DNA from: Amycolatopsis coloradensis
GTDB lineage: Bacteria > Actinomycetota > Actinomycetes > Mycobacteriales > Pseudonocardiaceae
NCBI RefSeq assembly: GCF_001953865.1
Contig: NZ_MQUQ01000005.1
Location: 135,401-199,400 of the forward strand
Direction of reading: 5' to 3'
Length of the DNA stretch: 64,000 bases
The translations under genes were made by a program, and so were the position numbers. Positions 54,478-64,000 of this stretch are shown here, in pieces. How positions within the stretch are numbered: the first letter of the stretch is position 1; each line of letters begins with the position of its first letter. The notes below the pieces were generated by a model, which made no database searches, had not been told where the DNA came from, and worked only from the letters and a program-made list of their open reading frames with translations.

Positions 54478-54882
54478 ATGCCGCAATTTCGGTTGTCTGA
54501 AGCCGCTCGCCTGCTCGGAGTCAGCGATGACACCGTCCGCCGCTGGGTGCGCGCCGGCCAGTTGAGCGCGTTCGACGACTCGGCGGGCCGCAAGGTCGTC
54601 GACGGCGCCGAACTCGCCGCGTTCGCCAAGGCGCAGGCCGAGCAGCCCGAGGATCCCTCGAACGTCGGCCGTTCCGCGCGCAACCGGTTCGTCGGCCTGG
54701 TCACCGAGGTCATCACGGACAAGGTGATGGCGCAGGTCGAACTGCAGTGCGGTCCGCACCGCGTGGTCTCCCTGATGAGTGCCGAAGCCGTTCGCGAACT
54801 CGGGCTGCGGCCGGGAGTGCTCGCGGTCGCCGTCGTCAAGGCGACCACCGTCGTGATCGAAACCCCGGAAGGAAGCCGATGA
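54478..54882 (+). CDS. Mo-responsive regulator: helix-turn-helix plus TOBE/Mop domain
   Basis: 134 residues. Residues 1-50 are a MerR/excisionase-like helix-turn-helix (FRLSEAARLLGVSDDTVRRWVRAG); residues 65-131 are a molybdate-binding TOBE/Mop domain (SARNRFVGLVTEVITDKVMAQVELQCG, LGLRPGVLAVAVVKATTVVIE). Probably senses intracellular molybdate and controls modABC. The stop overlaps the modA start by four bases. Confidence 0.92.
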   Translation: MPQFRLSEAARLLGVSDDTVRRWVRAGQLSAFDDSAGRKVVDGAELAAFAKAQAEQPEDPSNVGRSARNRFVGLVTEVITDKVMAQVELQCGPHRVVSLMSAEAVRELGLRPGVLAVAVVKATTVVIETPEGSR

Positions 54883-55643
54883 GGAGACTTGCCCCCGCAC
54901 TGCTCGCGCTGGCGCTGGCCGCGACGGCCTGCGGTTCTTCGGAGCAGCCCGTCGCCGCGAAGGCCGAGGCGAGGACGTTGACCGTGTTCGCGGCGGCGTC
55001 GCTGACCGAGTCCTTCGGGAAGCTGGGGAAGCAGTTCGAGGCGCGGAACTCCGGGGTCACCGTGAAGTTCAGCTTCGAGGGCTCCTCGGCGCTGGTCCAG
55101 AAGCTGACCCAGGGCGCGAAGGCGGACGTGTTCGCCTCCGCCGACCAGGCCAATATGGACAAGGCCGCCAAGGGCGAGGTGATCGACGGGCAGCCGTCGG
55201 TGTTCGCCACCAACCGGCTCGCCATCGCCGTCGGCAAGGGCAACCCCAAGGGCACCAAGGGGTTCGCGGACCTGGCGAAGGACGGGCTGACCGTGGTCGT
55301 CTGCGCGCCGCAGGTGCCGTGCGGGTCGGCGGCGAAGAAGGTTCAGCAGTCGTCCGGGGTCACGCTCAAGCCGGCGAGTGAGGAGCAGGACGTCAAGTCG
55401 GTGCTCGCGAAGGTGCAGTCGGGCGACGCCGACGCCGGTCTCGTCTACGTCACCGACGCGACGTCGGCCGCCGGGAAGGTGGACAAGGTGGACTTCCCCG
55501 AGTCGGCAGGCGCGATCAACGACTACCCGATCGCGGTGGTGAAAGACGCTCCCGAGGCGCGGCTCGCCGGGCTGTTCAGGGACTTCGTCCTCAGCGCGGA
55601 GGGCAAGAAGGAACTGGCGAAGGTCGGTTTTGGCGCGCCCTGA
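54879..55643 (+). CDS. modA: Molybdate-binding lipoprotein ModA
   Basis: 254 residues with lipobox ALAATAC, then the ModA pattern: [57 protein letters not shown]. Binds molybdate or tungstate outside the membrane. Coupled to the regulator upstream. Followed directly by a 32-bp-arm hairpin before modB. Confidence 0.95.
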   Translation: MRRLAPALLALALAATACGSSEQPVAAKAEARTLTVFAAASLTESFGKLGKQFEARNSGVTVKFSFEGSSALVQKLTQGAKADVFASADQANMDKAAKGEVIDGQPSVFATNRLAIAVGKGNPKGTKGFADLAKDGLTVVVCAPQVPCGSAAKKVQQSSGVTLKPASEEQDVKSVLAKVQSGDADAGLVYVTDATSAAGKVDKVDFPESAGAINDYPIAVVKDAPEARLAGLFRDFVLSAEGKKELAKVGFGAP

Positions 55644-56496
55644 TCCCGCGTTTCGTCCTCTAGTTGCGGTAGATGCGCGTGCATCTACCGCAACTAGAGG
55701 ACGAAACGCGGGGGCCGGGGTCCCGTGGGTGCTCTGGCCGCCGGCCGTATGCGCGCTGGCGCTGGTGGTGCTGCCGGTCGTCGGCCTGCTGGCGCGCTCG
55801 GATCTGAGCCGGTTCCCGGGTCTCATCGCTTCGCCGTCGTCGCTGAACGCGCTCAAGCTCTCGCTGGTCACGGCCGGACTGTCCACTGTGGCCTGCGTGC
55901 TGTTCGGCGTCCCGCTAGCCGTCGTCCTCGCGCGCTCGAGGGCGCGAGGCATCCGCGTACTGCGCGCGGTGGTGCTGCTACCGCTGGTCCTGCCGCCGGT
56001 GGTCGGCGGGCTCGCGCTGCTGTACCTGCTGGGCCGCAAGGGTTTCCTCGGCATCCTGGTGACCGCTTTGACCGGTGAGCAGGTGCCGTTCACCACGGCC
56101 GCGGTGGTCATCGCGCAGACGTTCGTCGCGATGCCGTTCCTCGTGGTGAGCCTCGAAGGCGCCCTGCGCGGCGCCGGTGACCGCTACGAACGGGTCGCCT
56201 CGACGCTCGGCGCGAAGCCGTGGACGGTGTTCCGCCGGGTCACGCTGCCGCTGCTGATGCCCGCACTCGGTTCGGGGATCGTGCTGAGCTTCGCGCGGGC
56301 CTTGGGCGAGTTCGGCGCCACGATCACCTTCGCGGGCAGCCTCGAAGGCGTGACCCGGACCCTGCCGCTCGAGGTCTACACCCAGGCCGAGGTCGACGTC
56401 GACAGCGCCGTGGCGCTCGCGCTGCTGCTCATCCTGGTCGCCGTCGCGGTGATCGCGCTCGCCCGGCCGCGCGCGCTCGAAGGAGTCCGGTCGTGA
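55630..56496 (+). CDS. modB: Molybdate ABC transporter permease ModB
   Basis: Up to 288 residues, about five or six membrane helices. [40 protein letters not shown] and the EAA loop [27 protein letters not shown] are ModB-typical. Start uncertain. The TTG at 55630, with GAAGG six bases before it, overlaps the modA end, but the first 33 residues would then be encoded by the Family III palindrome; the next in-frame start is the GTG at 55729, just before the first helix. Stop overlaps modC. Confidence 0.88.
   Translation: MARPDPAFRPLVAVDARASTATRGRNAGAGVPWVLWPPAVCALALVVLPVVGLLARSDLSRFPGLIASPSSLNALKLSLVTAGLSTVACVLFGVPLAVVLARSRARGIRVLRAVVLLPLVLPPVVGGLALLYLLGRKGFLGILVTALTGEQVPFTTAAVVIAQTFVAMPFLVVSLEGALRGAGDRYERVASTLGAKPWTVFRRVTLPLLMPALGSGIVLSFARALGEFGATITFAGSLEGVTRTLPLEVYTQAEVDVDSAVALALLLILVAVAVIALARPRALEGVRS
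55645..55712. repeat. Family III palindrome between modA and modB, 32-bp perfect arms
   Basis: Arms 55645-55676 and 55681-55712 are exact complements around GCGT. The outer 24 bases match the other Family III elements. In the mRNA it would form a very stable hairpin just after the modA stop, and it has no stop codon in the modB frame. Confidence 0.9.
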
Positions 56497-57557
56497 CCCT
56501 TTCGGCCGAGATCGCCCTCCGGCGCGGCGAGTTCGCTTTGGACGTCGAGTTCGACGTTCCCGACGGCGGTGTGCTCGCCCTGCTCGGCCCGAACGGGTCG
56601 GGGAAGTCCAGTGTGCTCGGGTGCCTCGCCGGGCTGCTCCGCCCGGATCGGGCGCGGATCACCTTGGACGGCCGCGGCCTGGCGGGCCTGCCGCCGCACG
56701 CGCGCGGCATCGGCCTGCTGTCCCAGGACGCCCTGCTCTTCCCGCATCTGTCCGCTTTGGACAACGTCGCCTTCGCGCCGCGTTCGACCGGCGCCGGACG
56801 CGCGGAGGCGAAGCGGCGTGCGCGGGAGTGGCTGACCGAAGTGGACGCGCTCGAACTGGCCGATCGCAAGCCCGCGCAGCTCTCCGGCGGCCAGGCGCAG
56901 CGGGTCGCGATCGCGCGGGCACTGGCTGCCGAGCCGGGACTTCTGCTGCTCGACGAGCCTTTCGCCGCTCTCGACGTCGACGCGGCGCCCGCCATCCGCG
57001 GCCTGCTCCGGCGGGTTTTGCGCTCCGGGCCGCCGACCGTGCTGGTCACCCACGACCCGCTCGACGCGCTGGCGCTGGCCGATCACGTCGCCGTCCTCGG
57101 CGGCGGCCGGATCGTCGAACGCGGCGAGACCCGGAAAGTCCTCGCGGCGCCGCGCACGGCGTTCACCGCGCGGATCGCCGGGCTGAACCTGGTGCCCGGC
57201 GTCGCCGTCGAGAGTGGTTTGCGCACGTCAGGCGGGCACTTGGCGGGGATTCCGGCGAAGGACGTCGTCGCGGGCGAAGCGGCCGTGGCCGTTTTCGCGC
57301 CCAGCGCCGTCGCCGTGTACCTGCGGGAAGGCGAGCACCGCGGCAGTCCGCGCAACACCGTCGAGGGAATCGTGGACGCGCTCGAACCACACGGACCGGT
57401 GATCCGCGTCCGGGCCCGCGGTGACGACTGGGCGGCCGGTCTCGCCGCCGATCTGACCCCCGCCGCGGTCGCCGAACTGGCGCTCGAACCCGGGACCCCG
57501 GTCAACCTTTCGGTCAAGGCGGCGTCCGTGGCTGTTCACGCCGTCGCGGATCACTAA
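56493..57557 (+). CDS. modC: Molybdate ABC transporter ATPase ModC
   Basis: 354 residues: Walker [10 protein letters not shown], signature [15 protein letters not shown], Walker [13 protein letters not shown], His switch VTHDPLD, and a C-terminal TOBE domain ([23 protein letters not shown]) that binds molybdate for feedback. GTG start overlaps the modB stop by four bases. End of the regulator-modABC operon. Confidence 0.94.
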   Translation: MTLSAEIALRRGEFALDVEFDVPDGGVLALLGPNGSGKSSVLGCLAGLLRPDRARITLDGRGLAGLPPHARGIGLLSQDALLFPHLSALDNVAFAPRSTGAGRAEAKRRAREWLTEVDALELADRKPAQLSGGQAQRVAIARALAAEPGLLLLDEPFAALDVDAAPAIRGLLRRVLRSGPPTVLVTHDPLDALALADHVAVLGGGRIVERGETRKVLAAPRTAFTARIAGLNLVPGVAVESGLRTSGGHLAGIPAKDVVAGEAAVAVFAPSAVAVYLREGEHRGSPRNTVEGIVDALEPHGPVIRVRARGDDWAAGLAADLTPAAVAELALEPGTPVNLSVKAASVAVHAVADH

Positions 57558-57567
57558 ACTCAGCGGC

Positions 57568-58362
57568 ATGAACGAGCGCCGTTGGACGTACCTCAGCGAC
57601 ATGGATGGCGTGCTGGTCAAGGAGGAGCACCTCGTGCCCGGCGCGGACGAGTTCCTCAAGGAGCTGCGCGCCAACGACGTCGGCTTCCTGGTGCTGACCA
57701 ACAACTCGATCTATACCCCGCGTGACCTGCGGGCGAGGCTCGAGCGGACCGGTCTCGACATCCCCGAGGAGGCCATCTGGACCTCCGCGCTGGCGACCGC
57801 GAAGTTCCTCGCGTCGCAGCGGCCGAACGGCTCGGCGTTCGTGATCGGCGAGGCCGGGCTCACCACGGCGTTGCACGAGGTCGGCTACGTGCTGACCGAA
57901 CGCGACCCGGACTACGTCGTCCTCGGCGAGACGCGCACGTACAGCTTCAGCGCGATAACCCGCGCGATCAGGCTCATCGAGGGCGGCGCGAAGTTCATCG
58001 CCACCAACCCCGACGCCACCGGCCCCAGCGTGGAGGGCTCCATGCCCGCCACCGGCTCGGTCGCCGCGCTGATCGAAAAGGCGACCGGCCGTTCGCCGTA
58101 CTACGTCGGCAAGCCGAACCCGCTGATGATGCGCTCGGCGCTGCGGCGGCTCGGCGCGCATTCGGAGTCGACGCTGATGATCGGCGACCGGATGGACACC
58201 GACGTCCACTCGGGAATCGAGGCCGGATTGCAGACGATCCTGGTGCTGACCGGCATCTCCAGCCGGGAAAGCGCCGAGCACTACCCGTACCGGCCGACCA
58301 AGATCATCGACTCGATCGCCGATCTGGTCGGGCGCACCGGCGACCCGTTCGGCGAAGGCTGA
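57568..58362 (+). CDS. HAD-IIA family phosphatase (NagD-like)
   Basis: 264 residues. HAD motif I DMDGVL (nucleophile Asp11, Asp13), motif II LTNNS, the C2A cap, YYVGKPNP with the motif III Lys, and motif [10 protein letters not shown]. Hydrolyses small phosphate esters such as sugar or nucleoside monophosphates. Starts 10 bases after modC, so likely co-transcribed, though the function is unrelated to molybdate. Confidence 0.92.
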   Translation: MNERRWTYLSDMDGVLVKEEHLVPGADEFLKELRANDVGFLVLTNNSIYTPRDLRARLERTGLDIPEEAIWTSALATAKFLASQRPNGSAFVIGEAGLTTALHEVGYVLTERDPDYVVLGETRTYSFSAITRAIRLIEGGAKFIATNPDATGPSVEGSMPATGSVAALIEKATGRSPYYVGKPNPLMMRSALRRLGAHSESTLMIGDRMDTDVHSGIEAGLQTILVLTGISSRESAEHYPYRPTKIIDSIADLVGRTGDPFGEG

Positions 58363-58400
58363 GCGAGGCGGCGGCGGGAGCAGGGATTATCGTCACAGAG

Positions 58401-59216
58401 ATGCACGACGATCAGCCTCCGTCCCCGACCTATGTGGTCGGTGACGTGCACGGACACCGGGACGAGCTGGCCGGGGCGCTCCGGGAGAAGGGGCTGCTCG
58501 ACGCCGACGACGACTGGGCCGGTGGTGAAGCGACCCTCTGGTTCCTCGGCGACTTCGTCGACCGGGGCCCCGACGGCGTCGGCGTCATCGACCTGGTGAT
58601 GCGGCTGGAACGGCAGGCGGCCAAGGCGGGCGGGCACTGCGGGACGCTGCTGGGCAACCACGAGATCCTGCTGCTCGGGATGTACCACTTCGGCGACACG
58701 GAGGTGCCGTCCGACTTCGGGCCGCGCAGCTTCGCGCGCAGCTGGGAGATCAACGGCGGGCTGCTCGCCGACCAGGACCGGCTCACGCCGCAGCATATCG
58801 AATGGCTGACGTCGCGCCCGATGCTGACGCTGGCCGCCGACCACCTGCTGATGCACTCGGACACGCTCGAGTACCTCGACTGGGGCGCCGGCATCGACGA
58901 GATCAACGCGCACGGCCGCGAGATCCTCGAAGGCAGCGACATCCAGGCCTGGTGGGACGTGTGGCGGCGGATGACCACGCGGTACGCCTTCCGCGGCCCG
59001 GAAGGCGCCGGCGTCGCGCAGCAGCTGATGGACCGGCTCGGCGGCGAGCGGATCGTGCACGGGCACAGCGTCATCGCCGACCAGCTCGGCATCCACCCGG
59101 CGCAGATCGAGGGGCCTTATCTCTACGCGGGCGGGAAGGCGCTGGGGATCGACGGCGGGTTGTTCGTCGGCGGCCCTTGCCTGATCATTTCCCTGCCGTG
59201 GCGGCCCGAAGACTGA
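58401..59216 (+). CDS. Metallophosphoesterase (PPP-type)
   Basis: 271 residues with the calcineurin-like blocks GDVHGH, GDFVDRGPDG, GNHEILLLG and, near the C-terminus, HGHSVI. The set resembles Shewanella-type/PPP protein or nucleotide phosphatases. Follows the HAD gene after 38 bases. Substrate unknown. Confidence 0.92.
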   Translation: MHDDQPPSPTYVVGDVHGHRDELAGALREKGLLDADDDWAGGEATLWFLGDFVDRGPDGVGVIDLVMRLERQAAKAGGHCGTLLGNHEILLLGMYHFGDTEVPSDFGPRSFARSWEINGGLLADQDRLTPQHIEWLTSRPMLTLAADHLLMHSDTLEYLDWGAGIDEINAHGREILEGSDIQAWWDVWRRMTTRYAFRGPEGAGVAQQLMDRLGGERIVHGHSVIADQLGIHPAQIEGPYLYAGGKALGIDGGLFVGGPCLIISLPWRPED

Positions 59217-59239
59217 GCCGAGCGCACGGCCGGCACGCC

Positions 59240-59614
59240 TTACGGCAGCTCCACGATCTCCTTGCCCAGCGGCATCAGCGAGACCGGGATCATCTTGAAG
59301 TTCGCCACGCCCAGCGGGATCCCGATGATCGTGACGCACAGCGCCACTCCGGTCAGCACGTGCCCGATCGCGAGCCACAGCCCGGCGAAGAGGAACCAGA
59401 CGACGTTGCCGATCGTGGAGGGCGCCCCGGCGTCGTGCCGGTCGACCACGGTGCGGCCGAACGGCCACAGCGCGTAGGCCGCGATCCGGAACGACGCCAG
59501 CCCGAACGGGATGGTGACGATCAGGATGCAGCAGATGACGCCGGCGACGACGTAGCCGAGTGCCATCCACAGCCCGCACAGCACGAGCCAGACGACGTTC
59601 AGGATCAGGCGCAT
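59240..59614 (-). CDS. YccF domain inner-membrane protein
   Basis: 124 residues with two copies of the YccF pattern: ILNVVWLVLCGLWMALGYVVAG with IVTIPFGLASFRIA, and IGNVVWFLFAGLWLAIGHVLTG with IIGIPLGVANFKM. About four membrane segments. Function unknown. Start overlaps the stop of the PhzF gene by one base. Confidence 0.92.
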   Translation of the reverse strand: MRLILNVVWLVLCGLWMALGYVVAGVICCILIVTIPFGLASFRIAAYALWPFGRTVVDRHDAGAPSTIGNVVWFLFAGLWLAIGHVLTGVALCVTIIGIPLGVANFKMIPVSLMPLGKEIVELP

Positions 59615-60375
59615 CAGACGTGCAACTCCCCACTGGCCACGGTGACCGCTTGCCCCGAAAGCAGGATGCGGCCGCCTTCGGATTTCATCCGCACGATGCC
59701 ACCGCGCGCCGAGGCCTGCTCACCGACGAGGTCGTCCCGGCCGAGGCGTGCGGCCCAGTACGGCGCCAGGACGCAATGCGCGGAGCCGGTCACCGGGTCC
59801 TCGTCGATGCCGATGCCCGGCGCGAAGTACCGGGTGACGAAGTCGATTCCGTCAAGATCACCCGGGGCGGTGACCATCAGCCGCCCGGTCCAGTGCGTGC
59901 GCAGCGCGGCCAGGTCCGGAGCGAGCGATCGGACCACCGCGGCGTCGTCCACCACCGCGAACAGGCTCTGGCGGCCACGTCCGACGTACTCGAGGGAGAC
60001 ACCCGGCAGGATCGAGGACAGGTCGTCGTCCGATTCCCGGGGCGGATCCGCCGGGAAGTCCATCGACACCCAGCCGTCCTCGGCACGGCAGCGCAACTCG
60101 CCGCTTCTCGTCGTGAAGATCTGCTCGCCGCCCAGGACGTGCGTGGTCGCCAGCGTCGCGTGCCCGCACAGGTCGACCTCGGTCTCCGGCGTGAACCAGC
60201 GAAGCGACTTCGGCCCTTCACCGCTGACCTCGACGAAGGCCGTTTCGGCGTGCTTCAACTCGGCCGCGACGGACCGCATCCAACCCGCGTCGCCCGGCGA
60301 GTCCAGCAGCACGACACCGGCGGAGTTGCCGGCGAAGGCCTCGGAGGTGAAGGCGTCGACGATGTAGAGGCGCAT
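59614..60375 (-). CDS. PhzF-family isomerase/epimerase
   Basis: 253 residues of the diaminopimelate epimerase-like fold: [21 protein letters not shown], catalytic Glu44 in [21 protein letters not shown], and [19 protein letters not shown]. Housekeeping members act on small carboxylates; a role in phenazine synthesis is not implied since no phz genes are near. ATG at 60375; a GTG two codons earlier is also possible. Confidence 0.92.
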   Translation of the reverse strand: MRLYIVDAFTSEAFAGNSAGVVLLDSPGDAGWMRSVAAELKHAETAFVEVSGEGPKSLRWFTPETEVDLCGHATLATTHVLGGEQIFTTRSGELRCRAEDGWVSMDFPADPPRESDDDLSSILPGVSLEYVGRGRQSLFAVVDDAAVVRSLAPDLAALRTHWTGRLMVTAPGDLDGIDFVTRYFAPGIGIDEDPVTGSAHCVLAPYWAARLGRDDLVGEQASARGGIVRMKSEGGRILLSGQAVTVASGELHV

Positions 60376-60514
60376 GTCCACGACGATAACGGGCATCCGG
60401 GAGCCCGGCCTCCGGGTTTCCCCCGAGGTGTCGCGGCTCTCCACTTGCCGGTGGCCCTGGTCACCGGGGCTTTCTAGACTCGACGCGTCGATGCCGCCGA
60501 ACGCAGGAGTCTCC

Positions 60515-62173
60515 ATGCCCGACGCCCTCGCTTCACCGAGCTATGCATCGGGAATCTCGGCCGCCCCGCTGCTGGGGGACACCATCGGCGACAACTTCGA
60601 TCGCACCGTCGCCGCCTTCGGCGACCGTGACGCTCTGGTCGACCGCGCGGCGGGGAAGCGCTGGACCTACGCCGAACTCGCCGCCGACGTGGACGCGCTC
60701 GCGCTCGGTCTGCTGGACCTCGGCGTCGCGAAGGGTGACCGTGTCGGCATCTGGTCGCCGAACCGCGCGGAGTGGACGCTCACTCAGTACGGATGCGCGA
60801 AGATCGGCGCGATCCTGGTCACCATCAACCCGGCGTACCGTTCGCACGAACTCGAGTACGTGCTGAACCAGGCCGGGATCAAGCTCATCGTGGCCGCGAA
60901 CTCGTTCAAGACCTCGGATTACGCGGGCATGATCGCCGAAGCCGGGCCGAACTGCCCGGCACTGGAACACGTCGTGCTGCTCGACAGCCCCGCGTGGCCG
61001 TCGCTGCTGGAGATCGGCGGCAAGGCCGACCGCGCGTCGCTGGCCGAGCGGCGGAGCGAGCTTTCCGCGGACGACCCGATCAACATCCAGTACACCTCCG
61101 GCACGACGGGCTTCCCCAAGGGCGCCACGCTGAGCCACCACAACATCCTGAACAACGGTTACTTCGTCGGCGAACTCTGCGACTACACCGAAGCCGACAA
61201 GGTGTGCATCCCCGTGCCCTTCTACCACTGCTTCGGCATGGTGATGGGCAATCTCGCCGCCACCAGCCACGGCGCGTGCATGGTCATCCCGGCGCCCGCG
61301 TTCGAACCGAAGGCCACGCTCGAAGCCGTCGCGGCCGAGAAATGCACGTCCCTGTACGGGGTTCCGACGATGTTCATCGCCGAACTGGCCGACCCGGACT
61401 TCGAGTCCTATGACCTCTCCTCACTGCGCACCGGGATCATGGCGGGCTCGCCCTGCCCGGTCGAGGTGATGAAGCAGGTCATCGACCGGATGGGCATGGC
61501 GGAGGTGTCGATCTGCTACGGCATGACCGAGACGTCGCCGGTGTCCACGCAGACCCGTGCGGACGATTCGGTGGAGCGGCGGGTGTCGACGGTCGGGCGG
61601 GTCGGGCCGCATCTGGAGGTCAAGGTCGTCGATCCGGAGACCGGGCTGACCGTGCCGCGCGAGGAGCCGGGCGAACTCTGCACGCGCGGCTACTCGGTGA
61701 TGCTCGGCTACTGGGAGCAGGCGGACAAGACGGCCGAGGCGATCGACGCGGCGCGGTGGATGCACACCGGTGACCTCGCGATCATGGACGCCGACGGGTA
61801 CGTCACCATCGCCGGCCGGATCAAGGACATGGTCATCCGCGGCGGGGAGAACCTGTACCCGCGTGAGATCGAAGAGTTCCTCTACACCCACCCGGACATC
61901 CTCGACGCACAGGTCATCGGTGTCCCCGACGTGAAGTACGGCGAGGAACTGATGGCGTGGGTCCGCCTGCGCGAGGGCGCGTCACCGCTGACGACCGAGG
62001 CGCTGCGGGAGTTCTGCGAGGGGAAGCTGGCGCGCTACAAGATCCCGCGCTACGTCCACGTCGTCGAGGATTTCCCGATGACGGTGACCGGCAAGGTGCG
62101 CAAGGTCGAAATGCGGGAGCGAGCGATCGGCATCCTCGGACTGGAGGCGGCGGCCTCGGTCCGACACGCTTGA
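60515..62173 (+). CDS. Fatty-acid--CoA ligase / AMP-binding protein
   Basis: 552 residues. ANL motifs: [11 protein letters not shown] (A3), [10 protein letters not shown] (A5), [14 protein letters not shown] (A7), [21 protein letters not shown] (A8), and the catalytic Lys in [12 protein letters not shown] (A10). Activates a fatty acid to acyl-AMP, then acyl-CoA; FadD35/AMP-binding type by overall pattern, chain length unknown. ATG at 60515 with AGGAG five bases upstream. Confidence 0.93.
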   Translation: MPDALASPSYASGISAAPLLGDTIGDNFDRTVAAFGDRDALVDRAAGKRWTYAELAADVDALALGLLDLGVAKGDRVGIWSPNRAEWTLTQYGCAKIGAILVTINPAYRSHELEYVLNQAGIKLIVAANSFKTSDYAGMIAEAGPNCPALEHVVLLDSPAWPSLLEIGGKADRASLAERRSELSADDPINIQYTSGTTGFPKGATLSHHNILNNGYFVGELCDYTEADKVCIPVPFYHCFGMVMGNLAATSHGACMVIPAPAFEPKATLEAVAAEKCTSLYGVPTMFIAELADPDFESYDLSSLRTGIMAGSPCPVEVMKQVIDRMGMAEVSICYGMTETSPVSTQTRADDSVERRVSTVGRVGPHLEVKVVDPETGLTVPREEPGELCTRGYSVMLGYWEQADKTAEAIDAARWMHTGDLAIMDADGYVTIAGRIKDMVIRGGENLYPREIEEFLYTHPDILDAQVIGVPDVKYGEELMAWVRLREGASPLTTEALREFCEGKLARYKIPRYVHVVEDFPMTVTGKVRKVEMRERAIGILGLEAAASVRHA

Positions 62174-62268
62174 CACTTCAAGGCAACCTGTCACAGCGCT
62201 GAGGCGTGTTCTTGGTGCGGCAGGAAGTTCCGCAGAGCGCGGGACGGTGGGGGCCGCCTAGGGGAAAC

Positions 62269-63414
62269 ATGTCCATCCACCAGGGTAAACGTCTACTGGC
62301 CACGCTCGCGGTGGCCGCGGCTCTTCCGCTCTCCCTTCCCGCGGTCGCGAGCGCGGCGGCGGGCCCGGTCGATCTCGGTCTCCTGCCCGGTGACGAGCTG
62401 ACGACGGTGACGGCGGTCGGCGACCGCGGGCAGCTCGTCGGGGAGTCCTGCGGCACCGAGCCGCACACACATTTCTGCACGGCGGTGAAATGGGACCGGA
62501 CCGGCCGGATCTCCGTGCTGCCGTCACTGGGCGGCGGTTTCGGCTCGCCGAAAGCGATCAACGGGACCGGGGTGGCCGTCGGCAACTCGACCGGACGGGA
62601 CCTGAGCACGCGGGCCGTGCGCTGGTCGCCGGACGGCGCGATCACCGAACTGCCCGCGTCGCCGGGCGGCCGGACCTGGGAGGCGACGGGGATCAGCACG
62701 CTCGGCGTCATCGTCGGATCGGGTCAGGACGCCGGCAGCCGTCAGCACGGGCTGCGCTGGGACCCGTCCGGGAACGTCACGGTGCTCGCCGCCCCGCCGG
62801 TGGCGGGCAACTACCACGCGACCGCGATCAGCCGTGACGGGCGGTTCATCGCCGGGCAGCTCCACGGCGACGACGGCCTGCGCCGGGTCCTGCGCTGGGA
62901 CGCGTCCGGCGCGGTCACCATGTTCGCCTCCACCGAGGACAGCTGGTTCGGCGAGCTGAACGCCTCCGGCGAGATCGTCGGCAGGACCACGGTCAACGAC
63001 CGGTACGCGGCGGTGAAGTGGACCGCGGACGGCCGCATGACCGAACTCGGCTGGCTGAACTCATACGCCACGGAGGCACTGGGGCTCAACGGTTCCGGGG
63101 TCTCGGTGGGAATGGGCTACGTCGATTCCCCGAGCGGTTCCCTTCCCGCTCCGGTGCGCTGGGCGAGTGACGGGACGATGACGCTGCTGTCCGGTACCGA
63201 CGGCCAGGCCGAAGACATCGACCCGCGGGGCCGGATCGTCGGTCGCGCGGGCAACGCCGCGCTCTGGGACGCGAACGGGGTGCGGACCGACCTCGGAACG
63301 CTGCCGGGCGGCGGTTTCAGCCGCGCGCAGCTGATCGGTCCCGACGGGACGATCGCGGGCGGCGCGGTCGCCGCGGACGGCAACTGGCACGCCGTCTACT
63401 GGCCCGCGAGGTAG
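62269..63414 (+). CDS. Secreted HAF-repeat protein
   Basis: 381 residues: signal peptide (ending AVASAAA), then repeated units of about 40-50 residues with the HAF pattern (AINGTGVAVGNS, GISTLGVIVGSG, ELNASGEIVGRT, DIDPRGRIVGRAG), each followed by a W-containing strand (AVRWSPDG, GLRWDPSG, VLRWDASG, AVKWTADG). Likely an extracellular beta-propeller-like protein; function unknown. ATG after AGGGGAAAC. Confidence 0.88.
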   Translation: MSIHQGKRLLATLAVAAALPLSLPAVASAAAGPVDLGLLPGDELTTVTAVGDRGQLVGESCGTEPHTHFCTAVKWDRTGRISVLPSLGGGFGSPKAINGTGVAVGNSTGRDLSTRAVRWSPDGAITELPASPGGRTWEATGISTLGVIVGSGQDAGSRQHGLRWDPSGNVTVLAAPPVAGNYHATAISRDGRFIAGQLHGDDGLRRVLRWDASGAVTMFASTEDSWFGELNASGEIVGRTTVNDRYAAVKWTADGRMTELGWLNSYATEALGLNGSGVSVGMGYVDSPSGSLPAPVRWASDGTMTLLSGTDGQAEDIDPRGRIVGRAGNAALWDANGVRTDLGTLPGGGFSRAQLIGPDGTIAGGAVAADGNWHAVYWPAR

Positions 63415-63427
63415 GTCCCGGAACGCG

Positions 63428-64000
63428 CTAAGCCGTCGCAGCGGCCGCGGCCGCTGCGATCGCCTTCGCGTCTTCTTCGCCGAAGGTCTCTTCGAGGTTC
63501 TCCGGTGAGTAGTCGAGGTCGATCCGCTCCACCGGCATCCCGCGCGCGGACTCGATCGCGCCGAGCCGCCGCTGCGCCCGGTCGGCCGCGTACTGGATGA
63601 TCTCCTCCGGCTCGTTGTCGAACGGGACCTCCTCGAACTGGTCCTGCACCCACTGGATCATGTGGAGCGCGTGGGGAAGCAGCTCACCCATGCGTTGCTG
63701 CACCGCGTCCCAGAGCGAGTCGTCGGCGGCGACGTGGCGGCGGCAGGTGAAGGTGCCCCAGGCCATGTGACGGCGTTCGTCGTCTCCGATGCGGCGCACG
63801 AGTTCCTGCATCCCCGGCAGGATGTCGTGTTGCGTGCAGATCAGCTGCCACGAGTAGTAGCCGGTCAGCGCGAGGCTGCCTTCGACGACGTGGTTGTAGG
63901 TGACACTCGCGCGGATCTGGTTGAGCGGACTGGGATCGTCCTCCAGCGCCCGCAGCGACCGCGGTAGCTCTTCGTAGAAAAGCTTGCGGTAGTGGGGATT
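63428..64000 (-). CDS. R2-like ligand-binding oxidase (N-terminus outside window)
   Basis: 190 codons of the C-terminal part; the frame is open to the right edge. Ferritin-like helices include [21 protein letters not shown] and [17 protein letters not shown]; the E and ExxH residues are metal ligands of R2lox/R2c proteins, which hold a Mn/Fe or diiron centre and a fatty-acid-like ligand. Related to M. tuberculosis Rv0233. The tail is Ala-rich. Convergent with the HAF gene, 13 bases apart. Its start and tyrosine region are not visible. Confidence 0.88.
   Translation of the reverse strand, partial: NPHYRKLFYEELPRSLRALEDDPSPLNQIRASVTYNHVVEGSLALTGYYSWQLICTQHDILPGMQELVRRIGDDERRHMAWGTFTCRRHVAADDSLWDAVQQRMGELLPHALHMIQWVQDQFEEVPFDNEPEEIIQYAADRAQRRLGAIESARGMPVERIDLDYSPENLEETFGEEDAKAIAAAAAAATA

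Noticed and set aside
52212-54500. 762-codon open frame on the plus strand
   Set aside because: Antisense to the phosphodiesterase, moaD and moaA genes; only its last part (the MarR C-terminal remnant) has real coding character.
60376-60514. N-terminal extension of the acyl-CoA synthetase
   Set aside because: The upstream codons overlap the PhzF start region and lack similarity; AGGAG five bases before 60515 supports the shorter form.

Overview
The window is very GC-rich, has strong G/C in third codon positions, frequent GTG and TTG starts, many 4-base ATGA/GTGA stop-start overlaps, and actinobacterial families (SARP regulator, conservon, GroEL without GroES, RpfA, LppU-like protein, R2lox). 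It looks like a filamentous actinomycete chromosome, most plausibly Pseudonocardiales of the Amycolatopsis type. The genus is an inference from gene content. No tRNA, rRNA, CRISPR array, transposase gene or antibiotic gene cluster was seen.

Layout. 1-12.2 kb: a partial CDC48-type ATPase, pssA and psd (phosphatidylethanolamine synthesis), an ArsR/MFS pair, moeA, two AIM24 genes, a cold-shock gene, a Ser/Thr kinase and groEL behind two CIRCE operators. The order ATPase-pssA-psd-moeA-groEL is the one known from Mycobacterium tuberculosis Rv0435c-Rv0440. 12.5-21 kb: PspC protein, a secreted PheC-like dehydratase, a decayed secreted-protein gene, an M23 peptidase, menC, a large SARP/NB-ARC/TPR regulator, DUF72 and DUF4253 proteins. 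21.2-45.6 kb: an XPB-type helicase and its helicase-associated partner (neighbours Rv0861c-Rv0862c in M. tuberculosis) are here separated by about 20 kb. That block carries three NitT/TauT-type binding proteins, one ABC transporter, two NIT-domain sensor kinases, cutC, a benzoylformate-decarboxylase-like enzyme, a full conservon (kinase, roadblock, DUF742, GTPase), a second roadblock/DUF742 pair, and a two-gene HicA-like cassette bounded by inverted repeats. 45.4-57.6 kb: malic enzyme, a secreted tripeptidyl-peptidase, then molybdenum cofactor genes moaC-mog-moaE, rpfA, moaD-moaA, and a Mo-responsive regulator with modABC. 57.6-64 kb: HAD phosphatase, metallophosphoesterase, YccF, PhzF, an acyl-CoA synthetase, a HAF-repeat secreted protein and a partial R2-like oxidase.

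How it works together. With moeA at 5.8 kb, the window holds nearly the whole molybdate-uptake and molybdopterin pathway (modABC, moaA, moaC, moaD, moaE, mog, moeA). rpfA sits inside it with a CRP-type site and a probable c-di-AMP riboswitch upstream. The sensor kinases lie next to solute-binding protein genes, suggesting sensing coupled to uptake.

The main non-genic signal is a set of four families of short palindromic intergenic elements. One member forms a perfect 32-bp-arm hairpin between modA and modB. Two others bound the HicA-like cassette as inverted repeats.
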